The notes beneath the pieces were generated by a model, which was not told the DNA's origin, made no database searches, and saw nothing but the letters and a program-made list of their open reading frames with translations. Positions 22,315 to 31,547 of a stretch of 36,481 bases of DNA are shown here, in pieces; within the stretch, counting starts at the first letter, position 1, and every line of letters starts with the position of its first letter. The DNA comes from Halovenus rubra (lineage in GTDB: Archaea > Halobacteriota > Halobacteria > Halobacteriales > Haloarculaceae): contig NZ_JAODIY010000042.1 of assembly GCF_026586665.1 (NCBI RefSeq), positions 1 to 36,481 on the forward strand, written 5' to 3'. Position numbers and translations under genes: made by a program.

Positions 22315-23574
22315 CTACTTGGACCGACCGCCGAATAACCGACCCAACAGTGAGGATGACTCTGACTCACTACTGTTCTCACTCGTAGTAGCGGCGTGCT
22401 CGCCCTGGCACTCCTCCTCCTCCTCCTGGCCACGGGTGCTGAGTTCGTCAGTGAGTCGCTTGACCTCCGCTTCGAGAGCGTCGATGCGCTCGGTTTTCTC
22501 CGTGAGTGTCGCCTCGAGCTCGTCGACGCGATTGCTCAAGATCTGGTTCTTCTCGGCGAGATACGCGCGACTCCGCTCCGAGTCAGCAGCGCCGACGTCT
22601 GGCGACGATGTGGCGGGGATCTCGTCCGCGGTATCGTCGCCGGCGTCCGGGTCGTAGAACTCCGAAGTAGTCGCAATTGCTCGCTCGATGGTCTTCTCCC
22701 CATACGTCGACCCATCAGCGTAGTGGACCTCGTCCCACTTCTCCCGAAGCAATCCTGACTGGCGAAACAGGTGATCCATCTGCGTCCGGTCGCCACCGGT
22801 CCAGAACGCCAGCAGACAGCACAGCGCCATGTCGGCCTCGGACTGGCTGTCGTAGCCGGCTGTGTTCCCGTTCCAGAGCCGCTCGAACTTCTCGCCGTTC
22901 GATGCATTCCGCGCTTTCTCGAGGAGGTCCTCGTCTTCGAGGTCGACGTCAACGCCGGCTGCACCGGTCATCGGTGCCCGGTCGTTAGCGCCACCACGCT
23001 GTTCGGACTCGGATGCTGTGTCACGCTCGGTGTCCTGGACGTACTCGCGGTGAATCGCTCTGAGCGCGTCCTGTCGACGTGCGACGCACGTTGGTGCCCG
23101 CTCGACGTGATCGCCAGTGACGGTGAAAAAGCGTGCCGTGTCGTACAGTTCGATGCTCCCGCGACGGTTCCGCCCGTCGGGAAGTTCGCCCCTGATGAGG
23201 ACGTGATAGCCGGTGCCGGACGGTGACACCTCCGTATAGGAGTCGAGGCGCTCGATGATGTCTAGTGCCGCGTCGTCGACGTCGCCGGTTTCAGGATCGC
23301 GGCAGTCGTCCAGATCGACGCCGACGATGGGATCGTCGTCGGTAAACACGAACCCGACGCCATCGGCGTGTGCCGTCTCGGTGTAGTCGAGTGCTGCCTC
23401 AAAACTCGCCCAGGTCTCCGGCTCTGTTGATGACGCAAACCCCCCAGCCCCCGGCGTCACCGGAATCTTCGTCGGCTTGCCGTCTCGCTCCTCTTCGCGC
23501 CAGCACACCCATTGGTCGCATTCGCGTAACGTCTCCGGGATCACCTCCGGTTCGTCGATGATATTCTTACTCAT
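22315..23574 (-). CDS. Archaeo-eukaryotic primase-polymerase-like replication protein
   Basis: A 419-residue protein. The N-terminal domain has the primase-polymerase signature: IVGVDLDDC (metal-binding D87 and D89), SGTGYHVLIRG (H124), and IELYDTARFFTVTGDHV. Residues about 215-310 form a helical domain (KFERLWNGNTAGYDSQSEAD, then ALCCLLAFWTGGDRTQMDHL, FRQSGL) as in the small domain that follows the catalytic core in NrS-1-like phage polymerases. A coiled coil (ILSNRVDELEATLTEKTERI) and an acidic/serine tail follow in place of a helicase. It probably primes replication of the element. It is preceded by the five-copy repeat array, a likely origin or operator. Confidence 0.78.
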   Translation of the reverse strand: MSKNIIDEPEVIPETLRECDQWVCWREEERDGKPTKIPVTPGAGGFASSTEPETWASFEAALDYTETAHADGVGFVFTDDDPIVGVDLDDCRDPETGDVDDAALDIIERLDSYTEVSPSGTGYHVLIRGELPDGRNRRGSIELYDTARFFTVTGDHVERAPTCVARRQDALRAIHREYVQDTERDTASESEQRGGANDRAPMTGAAGVDVDLEDEDLLEKARNASNGEKFERLWNGNTAGYDSQSEADMALCCLLAFWTGGDRTQMDHLFRQSGLLREKWDEVHYADGSTYGEKTIERAIATTSEFYDPDAGDDTADEIPATSSPDVGAADSERSRAYLAEKNQILSNRVDELEATLTEKTERIDALEAEVKRLTDELSTRGQEEEEECQGEHAATTSENSSESESSSLLGRLFGGRSK

Positions 23575-23697
23575 GTTCTCACAGTACTTTGCATGGCTCT
23601 CACTAATTCTGAGCCAGCACAGAACTCACTCAGTTCTACTCCTCGATCCAATCCCTTGGTCCCAACGGGGACCCCCCGTTCTATCCTAGTTGGTTGT

Positions 23698-23875
23698 TGG
23701 GTGGAACACCCGCTATAGCTGGTTGTAAATCGCCGGACGTGAGAGTGTTCCACCCATTTCGGCCATCTCGTAGGTGTTCCACCCATTGAGGATTTGGGTG
23801 GAACATGCCGTTGTCGGGTGGTTTTCGACTTACGAATCTGGTGGGTTGAAGTCATGATTCAGCTTGGGTGGAACA
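23698..23875. repeat. Array of five TGGGTGGAACA repeats (candidate origin)
   Basis: The 11-mer TGGGTGGAACA occurs at 23698-23708 (+), 23746-23756 (-), 23775-23785 (-), 23795-23805 (+) and 23865-23875 (+). The flanks extend it to WTGGGTGGAACAC in several copies. Copies 3 and 4 form an inverted pair with a 9-nt spacer. The array sits in the 351-bp gap between the primase-like gene and the large ATPase gene. Iterated sites beside a replication gene are typical of origins or partition sites; an operator is the alternative. Confidence 0.75.
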
Positions 23876-23925
23876 GGTCTCGAGAAGTCCCAATGATCTC
23901 GGGAATTGGGGCGCATACGTCCATT

Positions 23926-26900
23926 TCATGACTCAGATCCTTCTTTAGACCGGATGCAGACACCAGTGTAATGCCGTACGGGTTCCCCGTCGATTCGTTT
24001 CTTCGCGGAGTCCACCTCCATGTGGGTGTTGAGCTTCCGTGTGAACCAGCTCTTATTCAACGGATCGTCGATGCCATGGGCCTCTGCCCAGTCGTTATAG
24101 AGGCCGAATACGTCATCTTTCGGCACGGCTCCATCCGCGTCTTCGATAAGATAGTCGTCGACGAACGATTCGAACGACGGTGGCGATGAGTTTTCCTGCT
24201 GTTCCTCGACCGTGCTATCTGGCTGGTGGGTCTGGTCAGCTGGTTCTTCAGCGGCCGCTGATTCGGGCGATACCGGACGAAGCGACCCATCGGTGATTGC
24301 CGAGAGGGGCTGCTTCTCACCGTCTTCATACACGACCGATTCCACCTCATCGTGAAGGATAACGATGCCATACGTCGAACGTGTGTAGTCTGGTACGGGG
24401 AGTTTGGCTTCGGGGACGAATGGCTTCTTGACACGCACCCAGCTGTCCTCGAACGCCGATTTCGTCTCGTAGATGTGTTGTTCACCGGGCTCGTATACGG
24501 CGTACTCGTCGGCAGCGTGGTCGTAGCTGTAGATGGCTGGCACACGATCCTTCGAGAGGGTCGCAAGCGAAGGGATTCGGATGTGTTCCGTCCCGCTGGC
24601 ATCATGAAGGACGATTTCGTCGCCATCACGCCGCCAGATGTTCTGAGTCCCGTTCTCGTCGCCGTTCGCCGGTCGCACGGCCGTCACCCCACCTTCTTCG
24701 GTCGCTCCACCGTTGAACGTGAGATTCGAGTCAGTCGTGTAGAACCGTGTCTCACCATTCTGGAGGGTACGAACGAGTGGTGTGAGAATGCCGTCGACAC
24801 GCTCGGCCCACTCAGTTTCGTCGTTTCCTGAGCGAACGACAAACAGCGGGATATCCCCTGCTTCTTGGGCTTTCCGGAGATTCGTGAGCACCTTTGCGGG
24901 ATTCTCGGGTGTCGTCGTTTCGACTTCGATGGCGAATCGGTCTGCAACGTCGGGGTGGCTCGCCCTCGCGTCAGGTTTCTCGCTGCCATCCTGTGCGAGG
25001 ATCGAGACAGTGAAGCCGAGTGCGGTGAGCTCTTCTTCGATCTGGAGGAGTGCTGCGTCGTGGACACTCCCACCAGCGGCCTGCACGCTACCAGTATCGG
25101 GCGTCGCGACCTCTTCGCCGGCGTCAGTGAGGCGGATGCGGAGCTCGTCGGCGTCGATATCGACGGTCGTATCGAGGTATCGTGATCGTTCTCGGATGTC
25201 CGCGAGTGCATCATACGATGGTGGTTCGGCGTCGACGTCGTCGAAGAGCCGCCTGAGTTCGTCGTCAACTGCTTCAACGGCCACCCAGCCGTTCTCCTCG
25301 CGGCATCCTTCTTGAAGCTGGAGACTCCGAACCACCTTGGCAATCGCGACGTCCAGGTCGTCGCTCGCGATATCGAGGCCCTCGTGTCCGTCGGCAGGTG
25401 TGCTCGTTGTTGCGGTGTCTGGCTCAGCCGGCACACCGTGTTCGTCGCTGATGTTCTCGTGCATAGAGGAGAGTGTCTCGGTGAACTGCTCCTCTTCACG
25501 CTCAGTGAGCGGGGATTCGCTCTCGGGGTGCCCCGGTGGAATCGGGAGTGGTTCGAGACTGAACGGATACGGCCCTGTTTCACCGAACGTCGGGCTTGGC
25601 AAGCTGGCGATCCACTCTCCGCGCGGCAACGAACGAATCCGATTGGCGAAATCCGCGGGGTCCATCTCTTCGTGGGCCATCGCTCGCGCCAGTTCCCGGT
25701 CGACGTTGATTTTCCCGATGAGCGAACTGCCGATGTTGTTCAGAGCATTCAGGTAGATCTTCCGCCCACCTTCAGCCTCCATCTGTTCGGGGAACTGCAT
25801 CGACAGACCAACAGAGAGCCGGAATCCCCGCCCTTTCTCGAGGAGATCGTTCATGATGTCGGAGACCACGACCGACGCTGCCTCGTCGACGAGCAAGTTC
25901 ACGACGTAGTCGTCCGAGTGCTGGGAGAGCGCCTGTTTGCGGTCCTTGAGGGCTGCATCGAGATTGGTCAGGATCACACCGGTCATGATCCGGGCGGCGT
26001 CGTCGCGGAGGTCGCCGAGGTCGAAGAGGATGACCGTATCCTCGTCGAGGACATCCCGAAAGTCGAACCGGTTCTCGGTATTGTTGAAGATCTGCCGCAG
26101 GTGCGTATCCTGTGAAATGTACGCAAGGCGGTTTCCGACACCGCCCATCACGTTCGCGAAGGTGTTCGAATCTAACTGGAGTTGCCGTCGAATCGTCCGG
26201 GTGACTTCCTCGTCGCTTGACCGTGGAGCGTCGCCGATGTTCTCGTTCGGTGGCCCGGCCTCCCAAAGCTGGTCGACGACGTGTTCGAGCTGTCGGTGGG
26301 CGAAGTAGTCCGTCGATGCTCGGTACTGCCCGTTCTCACGGCCGTATTTCTCGTCGAACAGTGCCTTGATGAGTGTCTTGATGAGGGTTGGGGCTACGGT
26401 CGCCCGCTCGTAGCGGTCGGTTCCCATCACGAGCTTCAAAATCTCCTCGTAGTGGTCGGCCTTCCGTTGGACGGCGTCTTCGCGGCGCCGTCCACTCTCC
26501 ATCGACGGTTCGAGATTGAAAAACGAGAACCCGGGGAGGACGTCCGGGATCGGGAAGTGGACGACGTTCTCTTCGAGGTCGGTCATTCCGAACCGGCGTG
26601 CGTGAGCCCGCATGTAGTTCTGGGCCATGTCGTCGTTCTTCGGAATGATGAGGATCGTCGGCCCCTCGGTGTTGTTGTACAGCGACAGCATATCGTTGAT
26701 GAGGGCTTTCGACTTCCCAGAGCCGGTTGTTCCGAACCGGCCGTAATGAGTGGGCAGCAGTCCGGGTGGAATGTGTGTCGGCTCGTCTTCGGCCTCGCCG
26801 GTGTCGTCGAGGGCATACCCGATTGCCATCCCGTCGCGGAATTCACTCATGAGGTCCTGGTGGGGGCGTGGCAATGGATTCCGACTCTGCTGTTCCGCAC

Positions 26901-28245
26901 GCGTCCCACGTGCCCCCTCGACAGTCAGCTGTTCCGAGGAGGGCACGAGTACGAAATTCGCGAGTTCTCGGCCACTCAGGACGAACTCGGGTCGGGTCGT
27001 CCCACGGCCGGTCGTGATCTCACGATCCAAGAGCCGCTGCAGCGCCGCTCGTGCGTTCCGTTCTTTCGTGGCTGCCCGGAAGCCGCTGTCGCGTACCCGT
27101 TCGGCCGCAACCTCGTAGTACGGTCCGTCAAGCGGGTCGAATACCGGGACAAGTGATTGCATCCGATCATCGAGATCATCGCGACCGTCGTCCCCGGACG
27201 GAATCCCGATCGCTCGGATGTTCGCGGTGAACGACCGCTTCGGATTTTTCGCCTCGATTGCCGCGACACGTTTTGCAACGGCGTCGCTCAGCTGGTTTCT
27301 GTCCCGGCTCTCCGACTGATCGTCGAGTTCGAAAAGGGAGCCAATAATCTCCTGAGCGAGTGTGTCTCGTCCGTCGATGACGTCCTCCTTGCGAAGGTCG
27401 GCATCGGACTGCCAGCTCTCGCGTCGCTGGAAGACGGCCTGGAACGCTACTGGTGCTGTCGCCTCCATCAGGTGGTCGACAAGCGACGCGAGCGCACCAC
27501 CTGGCTGATCGACGGCTGGGAGTTCTGCTTCGTCGTCGGCAGTGAATGGCGAGAGTGAGGTCATCCAGTCCTGTTTCCGAGTGGCCGACCCCTGCCACCG
27601 CACGCCGAGTGGGGAGACGGTCTTGGTCGCTGGCCGGGCGAGTATCGTCCCCTCTGTTGTCACCGTTGGTTTGGCAAGCGTCGTGAGTGGCTCATCCTCG
27701 GGAATCGCATCTGGTGGGGCGAGTTCGAGGGCGGTGTCTCCGATCTCGATGATGTGGTCGGCAGACAGGTCGCCGACCGTCCCTCCTTCCGCGACTGATT
27801 GGGCGTCTGCTTGCCTCGCTTGACTGTCTTCGTCAGTCCCACGTTCGTATTGCTCGTCAGGACCGAACTCGTACGTGAGATCGCCCGACTCATAGTGATC
27901 GACGAATGTCTCTCGGTCGAATTCCACAGGCTGCACGAGTCGGGATGCGACGTCGACTTTGGTACGCTCGATGTCGAACGTCTCGGGATAGATCGACCGG
28001 AGACGTTTCTCAAGCGTATCCAGATGGTCGTCAGCACCGTAGTAGAATTCGACGGGGTCGTCTGCACCCTCGCTGAGCGCGAGGAATTCGAATCGTAGCG
28101 GTGTTTTGCTGTGTAGCGGATTGAGTTTGTCAGCTAGCCCTGTCGAGTTCGTTAAGGTCAGTTTGTGGAGACTCTCCAGTGCCTGCGGCAGCCGCTCCGG
28201 ATTGAGGCGTTCGGAGGTAGGCGTCACGCGGAGGTACTCACGCAT
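23926..28245 (-). CDS. Giant coupling-protein-like ATPase with nuclease-like and primase-C-type domains
   Basis: 1439 residues. An N-terminal region of about 500 residues, with no motif I know, precedes a P-loop ATPase: Walker A FGTTGSGKSKAL (about 504-511), Walker B YVVNLLVDEAASV (about 783), then LSVGLSMQFPEQ and LPRGEWIASLPSP, as in VirD4/TraG/HerA-type DNA pumps. A winged-helix-like linker follows. A second region resembles a PD-(D/E)xK nuclease fold (EEELTALGFTVSI, KPDARAS, RFAIEVETTTPEN near 1100), though the usual lysine is not evident. The last 70 residues (DGAVPKDDVFGLYNDWAEAH, KSWFTRKLNTHMEV, RIDGEPVRHYTGV) match the winged helix at the C-terminus of D5-type phage and plasmid primases. 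Its ATG overlaps the VirB4-like stop by 8 nt. Confidence 0.75.
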   Translation of the reverse strand: MREYLRVTPTSERLNPERLPQALESLHKLTLTNSTGLADKLNPLHSKTPLRFEFLALSEGADDPVEFYYGADDHLDTLEKRLRSIYPETFDIERTKVDVASRLVQPVEFDRETFVDHYESGDLTYEFGPDEQYERGTDEDSQARQADAQSVAEGGTVGDLSADHIIEIGDTALELAPPDAIPEDEPLTTLAKPTVTTEGTILARPATKTVSPLGVRWQGSATRKQDWMTSLSPFTADDEAELPAVDQPGGALASLVDHLMEATAPVAFQAVFQRRESWQSDADLRKEDVIDGRDTLAQEIIGSLFELDDQSESRDRNQLSDAVAKRVAAIEAKNPKRSFTANIRAIGIPSGDDGRDDLDDRMQSLVPVFDPLDGPYYEVAAERVRDSGFRAATKERNARAALQRLLDREITTGRGTTRPEFVLSGRELANFVLVPSSEQLTVEGARGTRAEQQSRNPLPRPHQDLMSEFRDGMAIGYALDDTGEAEDEPTHIPPGLLPTHYGRFGTTGSGKSKALINDMLSLYNNTEGPTILIIPKNDDMAQNYMRAHARRFGMTDLEENVVHFPIPDVLPGFSFFNLEPSMESGRRREDAVQRKADHYEEILKLVMGTDRYERATVAPTLIKTLIKALFDEKYGRENGQYRASTDYFAHRQLEHVVDQLWEAGPPNENIGDAPRSSDEEVTRTIRRQLQLDSNTFANVMGGVGNRLAYISQDTHLRQIFNNTENRFDFRDVLDEDTVILFDLGDLRDDAARIMTGVILTNLDAALKDRKQALSQHSDDYVVNLLVDEAASVVVSDIMNDLLEKGRGFRLSVGLSMQFPEQMEAEGGRKIYLNALNNIGSSLIGKINVDRELARAMAHEEMDPADFANRIRSLPRGEWIASLPSPTFGETGPYPFSLEPLPIPPGHPESESPLTEREEEQFTETLSSMHENISDEHGVPAEPDTATTSTPADGHEGLDIASDDLDVAIAKVVRSLQLQEGCREENGWVAVEAVDDELRRLFDDVDAEPPSYDALADIRERSRYLDTTVDIDADELRIRLTDAGEEVATPDTGSVQAAGGSVHDAALLQIEEELTALGFTVSILAQDGSEKPDARASHPDVADRFAIEVETTTPENPAKVLTNLRKAQEAGDIPLFVVRSGNDETEWAERVDGILTPLVRTLQNGETRFYTTDSNLTFNGGATEEGGVTAVRPANGDENGTQNIWRRDGDEIVLHDASGTEHIRIPSLATLSKDRVPAIYSYDHAADEYAVYEPGEQHIYETKSAFEDSWVRVKKPFVPEAKLPVPDYTRSTYGIVILHDEVESVVYEDGEKQPLSAITDGSLRPVSPESAAAEEPADQTHQPDSTVEEQQENSSPPSFESFVDDYLIEDADGAVPKDDVFGLYNDWAEAHGIDDPLNKSWFTRKLNTHMEVDSAKKRIDGEPVRHYTGVCIRSKEGSES

Positions 28246-30431
28246 CGTCGTCACCTCCCGCTGCGCCACCATCAGTCTCTGCTGGCGTCTGCTCAGGTGG
28301 GCGTTGTCCATTGTCGGTCGCTCGGCTTTCAATATCGTCTTGGAACGCCTGCACGTCCGCGTCCACGGCGTTCTCACCAGTCCCGGGGAGTGAGGCTCGC
28401 CGTTGCTCGGTTGGCTCGAAGTCGATGACCTGCTTCTCCTTGGGCATCGCTTTGACCTGGATCCCACGCCACTCGCCGTCGACGCCAACCAGTGCTTCGG
28501 AGAAGCCGGCGTCCTCGTTGCCGGGGACGGCGTCCTGGACGAACCGCATCTGTGCGTAGTTCAGCCCGAACTCGTCGGCCCACTCCTTGTCCATCCCGTC
28601 GAGGCGGTGGAACTGCTTGACGGCACACTGATCGAGGATCGCCTCGCTTTCGGCGTGCTCGAAGAACTCGTCGACGGTCTGGGTGACCAGCCGGATCGAG
28701 AGGTCGTGGTGGCGGTGGTGCCGGAACACCGTCTCGAGGAACGCCAGACTTGCGGCGTCCTGCATGATGTAGCGCGCTCGCGGCCTCTTTCTCCGAGACC
28801 TTCGCCCGTTCGTACACCAGCGAGATGAGTAGCTGCATCGTCAGTGCCGTGCTGCTGTCGACGCTGCCCTCCTGCTGGGCCAGATCGAGGTAGATGACCT
28901 TCTCGTCCCGGATGTCGAAATCCGATTCTTGGCCGAGGTTGGCGTGGCGACCGTCGTCCTCGAAGGGGCGCAGCTGATCGAGGAGCCACGTCGCGTCCTC
29001 TTTGATCTTCCCTGCCTCTTCGTCGGATCGAACGACGAACTCCTCAGGGTCGTCGACCATGTCCTCGAAGACGTCCATCATATCACGGATGGTCGGACTC
29101 GGATTGCTGTGCGTCGAGATGTCGTCGGTGATGCCGTTGCGCTGGTAGGCACGTTTGAGGGCGAGTTCGAGCGTAGTGCGCCGGTCTCCCAGTGAGATGC
29201 CCCGGAGGGCAAAGAAGTTCGTCAGGAAGCTCATCGCGTCGTCGAGTTTCTCGTTGAACGGGCTCGCGTCCTCGCCCATCGCCCGCTGGACGTGTTCGGG
29301 CGTCTCCCGAATCTCCAAGGGGTTCAGCCCGAGCGTCCCGCCGACTGTGATCCGCTTGGCGTCGAGCGCCTCCGAGACACCGGCCCAGTTGTTCAGCGGC
29401 TCGAGGATGATGCCGATACGGTCCTTACTCTGCTCGATGGAGCGGATGAAGTTCTGCTTCGAACTGAACGACTTCCCCGACCCCGTGTCGCCCACGGTGA
29501 ACATCGCGTACCCGTTGTCCCGCGCGAACGGGTCGATGACCACGGGACTCTGGTTATCTTTGTGAATCCCGAACTCGACGCCGCCCTCCTCGAGAATCGT
29601 CGCGTTGTGCGGCGAGGACAGCAACGCGCCGACGGCGCCGCCGAGCGCAATCGATGTCCGCCCGAATTCGTTGTCACCAATGGGCGCGGCGGATTGGAGG
29701 GCGAGATCCTGCCGACAGATCGCCGTCTTCGGCGTGAGGTTCGCCGGGTCGTCGCGGAGCGCGCTCTTGACCGTCTGGACGGCATCTCTGAGTTCGTCTT
29801 TCTCGTCGGCCCGCACGGTGATGAACATCCCTTGGTCGAAGACGTTCGCGCCGTTCTCGACGGCCTTGTACGTCGCTGCGGCCTCGTTGGCGCGCTCTTG
29901 GAGATAGGCGCTCCGGATACTCTGTTCGAGGTCAGCATCGACCTGGAGGTCGTCAGCGATGTCCTGCAGTTCGTTCCGGGCCCGCTCCTGATTTTTCGGC
30001 GTGATGTGGGCCGTCAAATCGAACTGGACATCGGTCATCTCGAAGAGGTCGCTCAGATACCCGTCGTTGGGATAGTCGGCATAGTTAGCGATGTAGAGTG
30101 TCGTCGTCCACTGTTCGCCGACCCGTGCGGCTCGCGTTTCCCACTCGACAGCTCCGGGAGCGGTGACGGTCTTGTGCGACTCGGAGATGTCGTCGAGGAG
30201 CTTGCGTTCGGCCTCGCCTTCTTCGAGTGTCTCCTCGTCGAGGACATCGGTAAAGTCCACGTCTGGTTCATCATCCGCAGTGAAGCGGTCCCACAGGTAC
30301 TTACTGCCGACGCCAAGGCCGAGACCCACTGCAAGGGCAAGTACTGCACTCTCTGCTGGTGTCAGATTCTGGAGCCACCCGGCGACGGAGCCAAGCGCGC
30401 CACCACCAGTCTGGAGGATCACGTTACGCAT
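28238..30431 (-). pseudogene. VirB4-like conjugation ATPase, disrupted at Walker B
   Basis: The gene starts at ATG 30431 with a membrane-anchor segment (AVLALAVGLGLGVGSKYLW). It then has the VirB4-type N-domain and Walker A FTVGDTGSGKSFSS (about residues 314-321), and LLDQLRPF and IRDEKVIYLDLAQQEGS downstream. After VYERAKVSEKEA the frame is lost near 28770. The family would continue with hydrophobic residues plus DEARYIM (Walker B), but only about 13 nt remain where about 27 are expected. The frame then resumes, shifted, from MQDAASLAFLETVFRHHRHH through RLVTQTVDEFF to 28238. A net 14-nt loss is the simplest reading. Without Walker B the ATPase would be inactive even if the frame were restored. 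The overlaps ATGCGTAA and ATGCGTGA couple it to its neighbours. Confidence 0.8.
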
Positions 30432-31545
30432 CGTGTGGGTCCTCCCGGCGCGAGTGGCCGATGATCGATTGGTCGCGAACGACACGTTCCGCCTCGTCGT
30501 AGTCATGTTCGCGGCCGTTCCAAAAGTCCATATTCAGAACGAACAGCTCGACCGTGCTGAGTCGACGTGCGGACCACCCCGACGCCTGCTGGATAAACTC
30601 GGAGCGAACGTCGTTCACGCGACTGTCGAGCTTCTCGAACATCTGCGCACGACGTTCGACGTCGGTGAGGTCCTCGCGGCGGGTGACGAACGGGTTGAAC
30701 AGGAACCCGATGACGGGGAACTGGGTCAGCTTCTCGGCGGGGGTGCCCTCGTCGCGGAAGCGGTCGTACACTTCTATCGGGCTGACTTCAACGCCGATGT
30801 AGTACCGGACCTGCTGAATGCCCCGGTCACGCATCTCCTTCGGCCGTGTTTCCCGATATTCTTCGAGGAGTTCCCGGAAGATCGGGTTCTCCGTGACGTC
30901 TTCGTCCGTGAGCCGATCCTCGATAGTCTCGGTGATCTGCTCGACCGGGAAGGAACGAGTTGTGGCGTGGAGTTTGAGCTTCGAGTCCAGCTCTTTGTTG
31001 GCGAACTCTTCGCCGGCGTCTTGCAGCTGCGCCCAGTCGTCGGACATCGCGAAGTCCATGTTGGCCGGATCGATCTCGATGAACGCCTCCATCGCGCCGT
31101 CTTCACGCTGGATGGCACCAGCACCCGGCCACGCCCGCTTGATGTTCGTGAGGTCCTGTGTCCGCTCGTCCGGCTTGAACGGCGTGTAGTTCGCGAGTCC
31201 GCCTTCGTTGCGCTCTGACTCGTTGGTACTCGTGTCGGCTTCGGCGGGCGCACTGAACGTGATCTGAGGTCGCTTGAGGTACCTATAGACGTCTTTGGTC
31301 CACGTCCAAGCGTTCAGGTGGGTTGGTGAGACGTAGATGACGGCAACGCCAAAGCCAAGCCCGCCAGCGACGAACGGGAGGGCAAGCGACTCGATCCCGG
31401 TGAGGCCAGCGATAAACAGCCCAATAATGGGGAAGGCGATGAGCATGCCGACGTCTCCTTCCTCGATATTGAGATACGGGATGCGACTCTCCTCGCCGAA
31501 CTGATCCATGATGCGCCGTGCGGCCGCGTCTTGATCTGCTGACAT
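30424..31545 (-). CDS. PrgI/VirB3-like membrane component of the secretion system
   Basis: A 373-residue protein. After a polar N-terminus, two adjacent membrane helices (GMLIAFPIIGLFIAGLTG and ALPFVAGGLGFGVAVIYVS, residues about 33-72) are followed by YLKRPQITF, the PrgI/VirB3-like arrangement. A large cytoplasmic domain follows (FKPDERTQDLTNIKRAWPGA, GAMEAFIEIDPANMDFAMSD, RDRGIQQVRYYIGVEVSP). In many systems VirB3-like and VirB4-like parts work together or are fused; here this gene overlaps the VirB4-like gene by 8 nt. It probably anchors the ATPase at the inner face of the membrane. Confidence 0.7.
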   Translation of the reverse strand: MSADQDAAARRIMDQFGEESRIPYLNIEEGDVGMLIAFPIIGLFIAGLTGIESLALPFVAGGLGFGVAVIYVSPTHLNAWTWTKDVYRYLKRPQITFSAPAEADTSTNESERNEGGLANYTPFKPDERTQDLTNIKRAWPGAGAIQREDGAMEAFIEIDPANMDFAMSDDWAQLQDAGEEFANKELDSKLKLHATTRSFPVEQITETIEDRLTDEDVTENPIFRELLEEYRETRPKEMRDRGIQQVRYYIGVEVSPIEVYDRFRDEGTPAEKLTQFPVIGFLFNPFVTRREDLTDVERRAQMFEKLDSRVNDVRSEFIQQASGWSARRLSTVELFVLNMDFWNGREHDYDEAERVVRDQSIIGHSRREDPHDA

Positions 31546-31547
31546 TG

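Noticed and set aside
23571-23855. A 94-codon - strand frame across the repeat array
   Set aside because: It is basic and low in complexity, covers the iterated 11-mers, and overlaps the start of the primase-like gene.
28755-28800. Programmed ribosomal frameshift in the VirB4-like gene
   Set aside because: A programmed shift would keep the Walker B residues in one of the two frames. Here the coding bases for that motif are missing in every frame.
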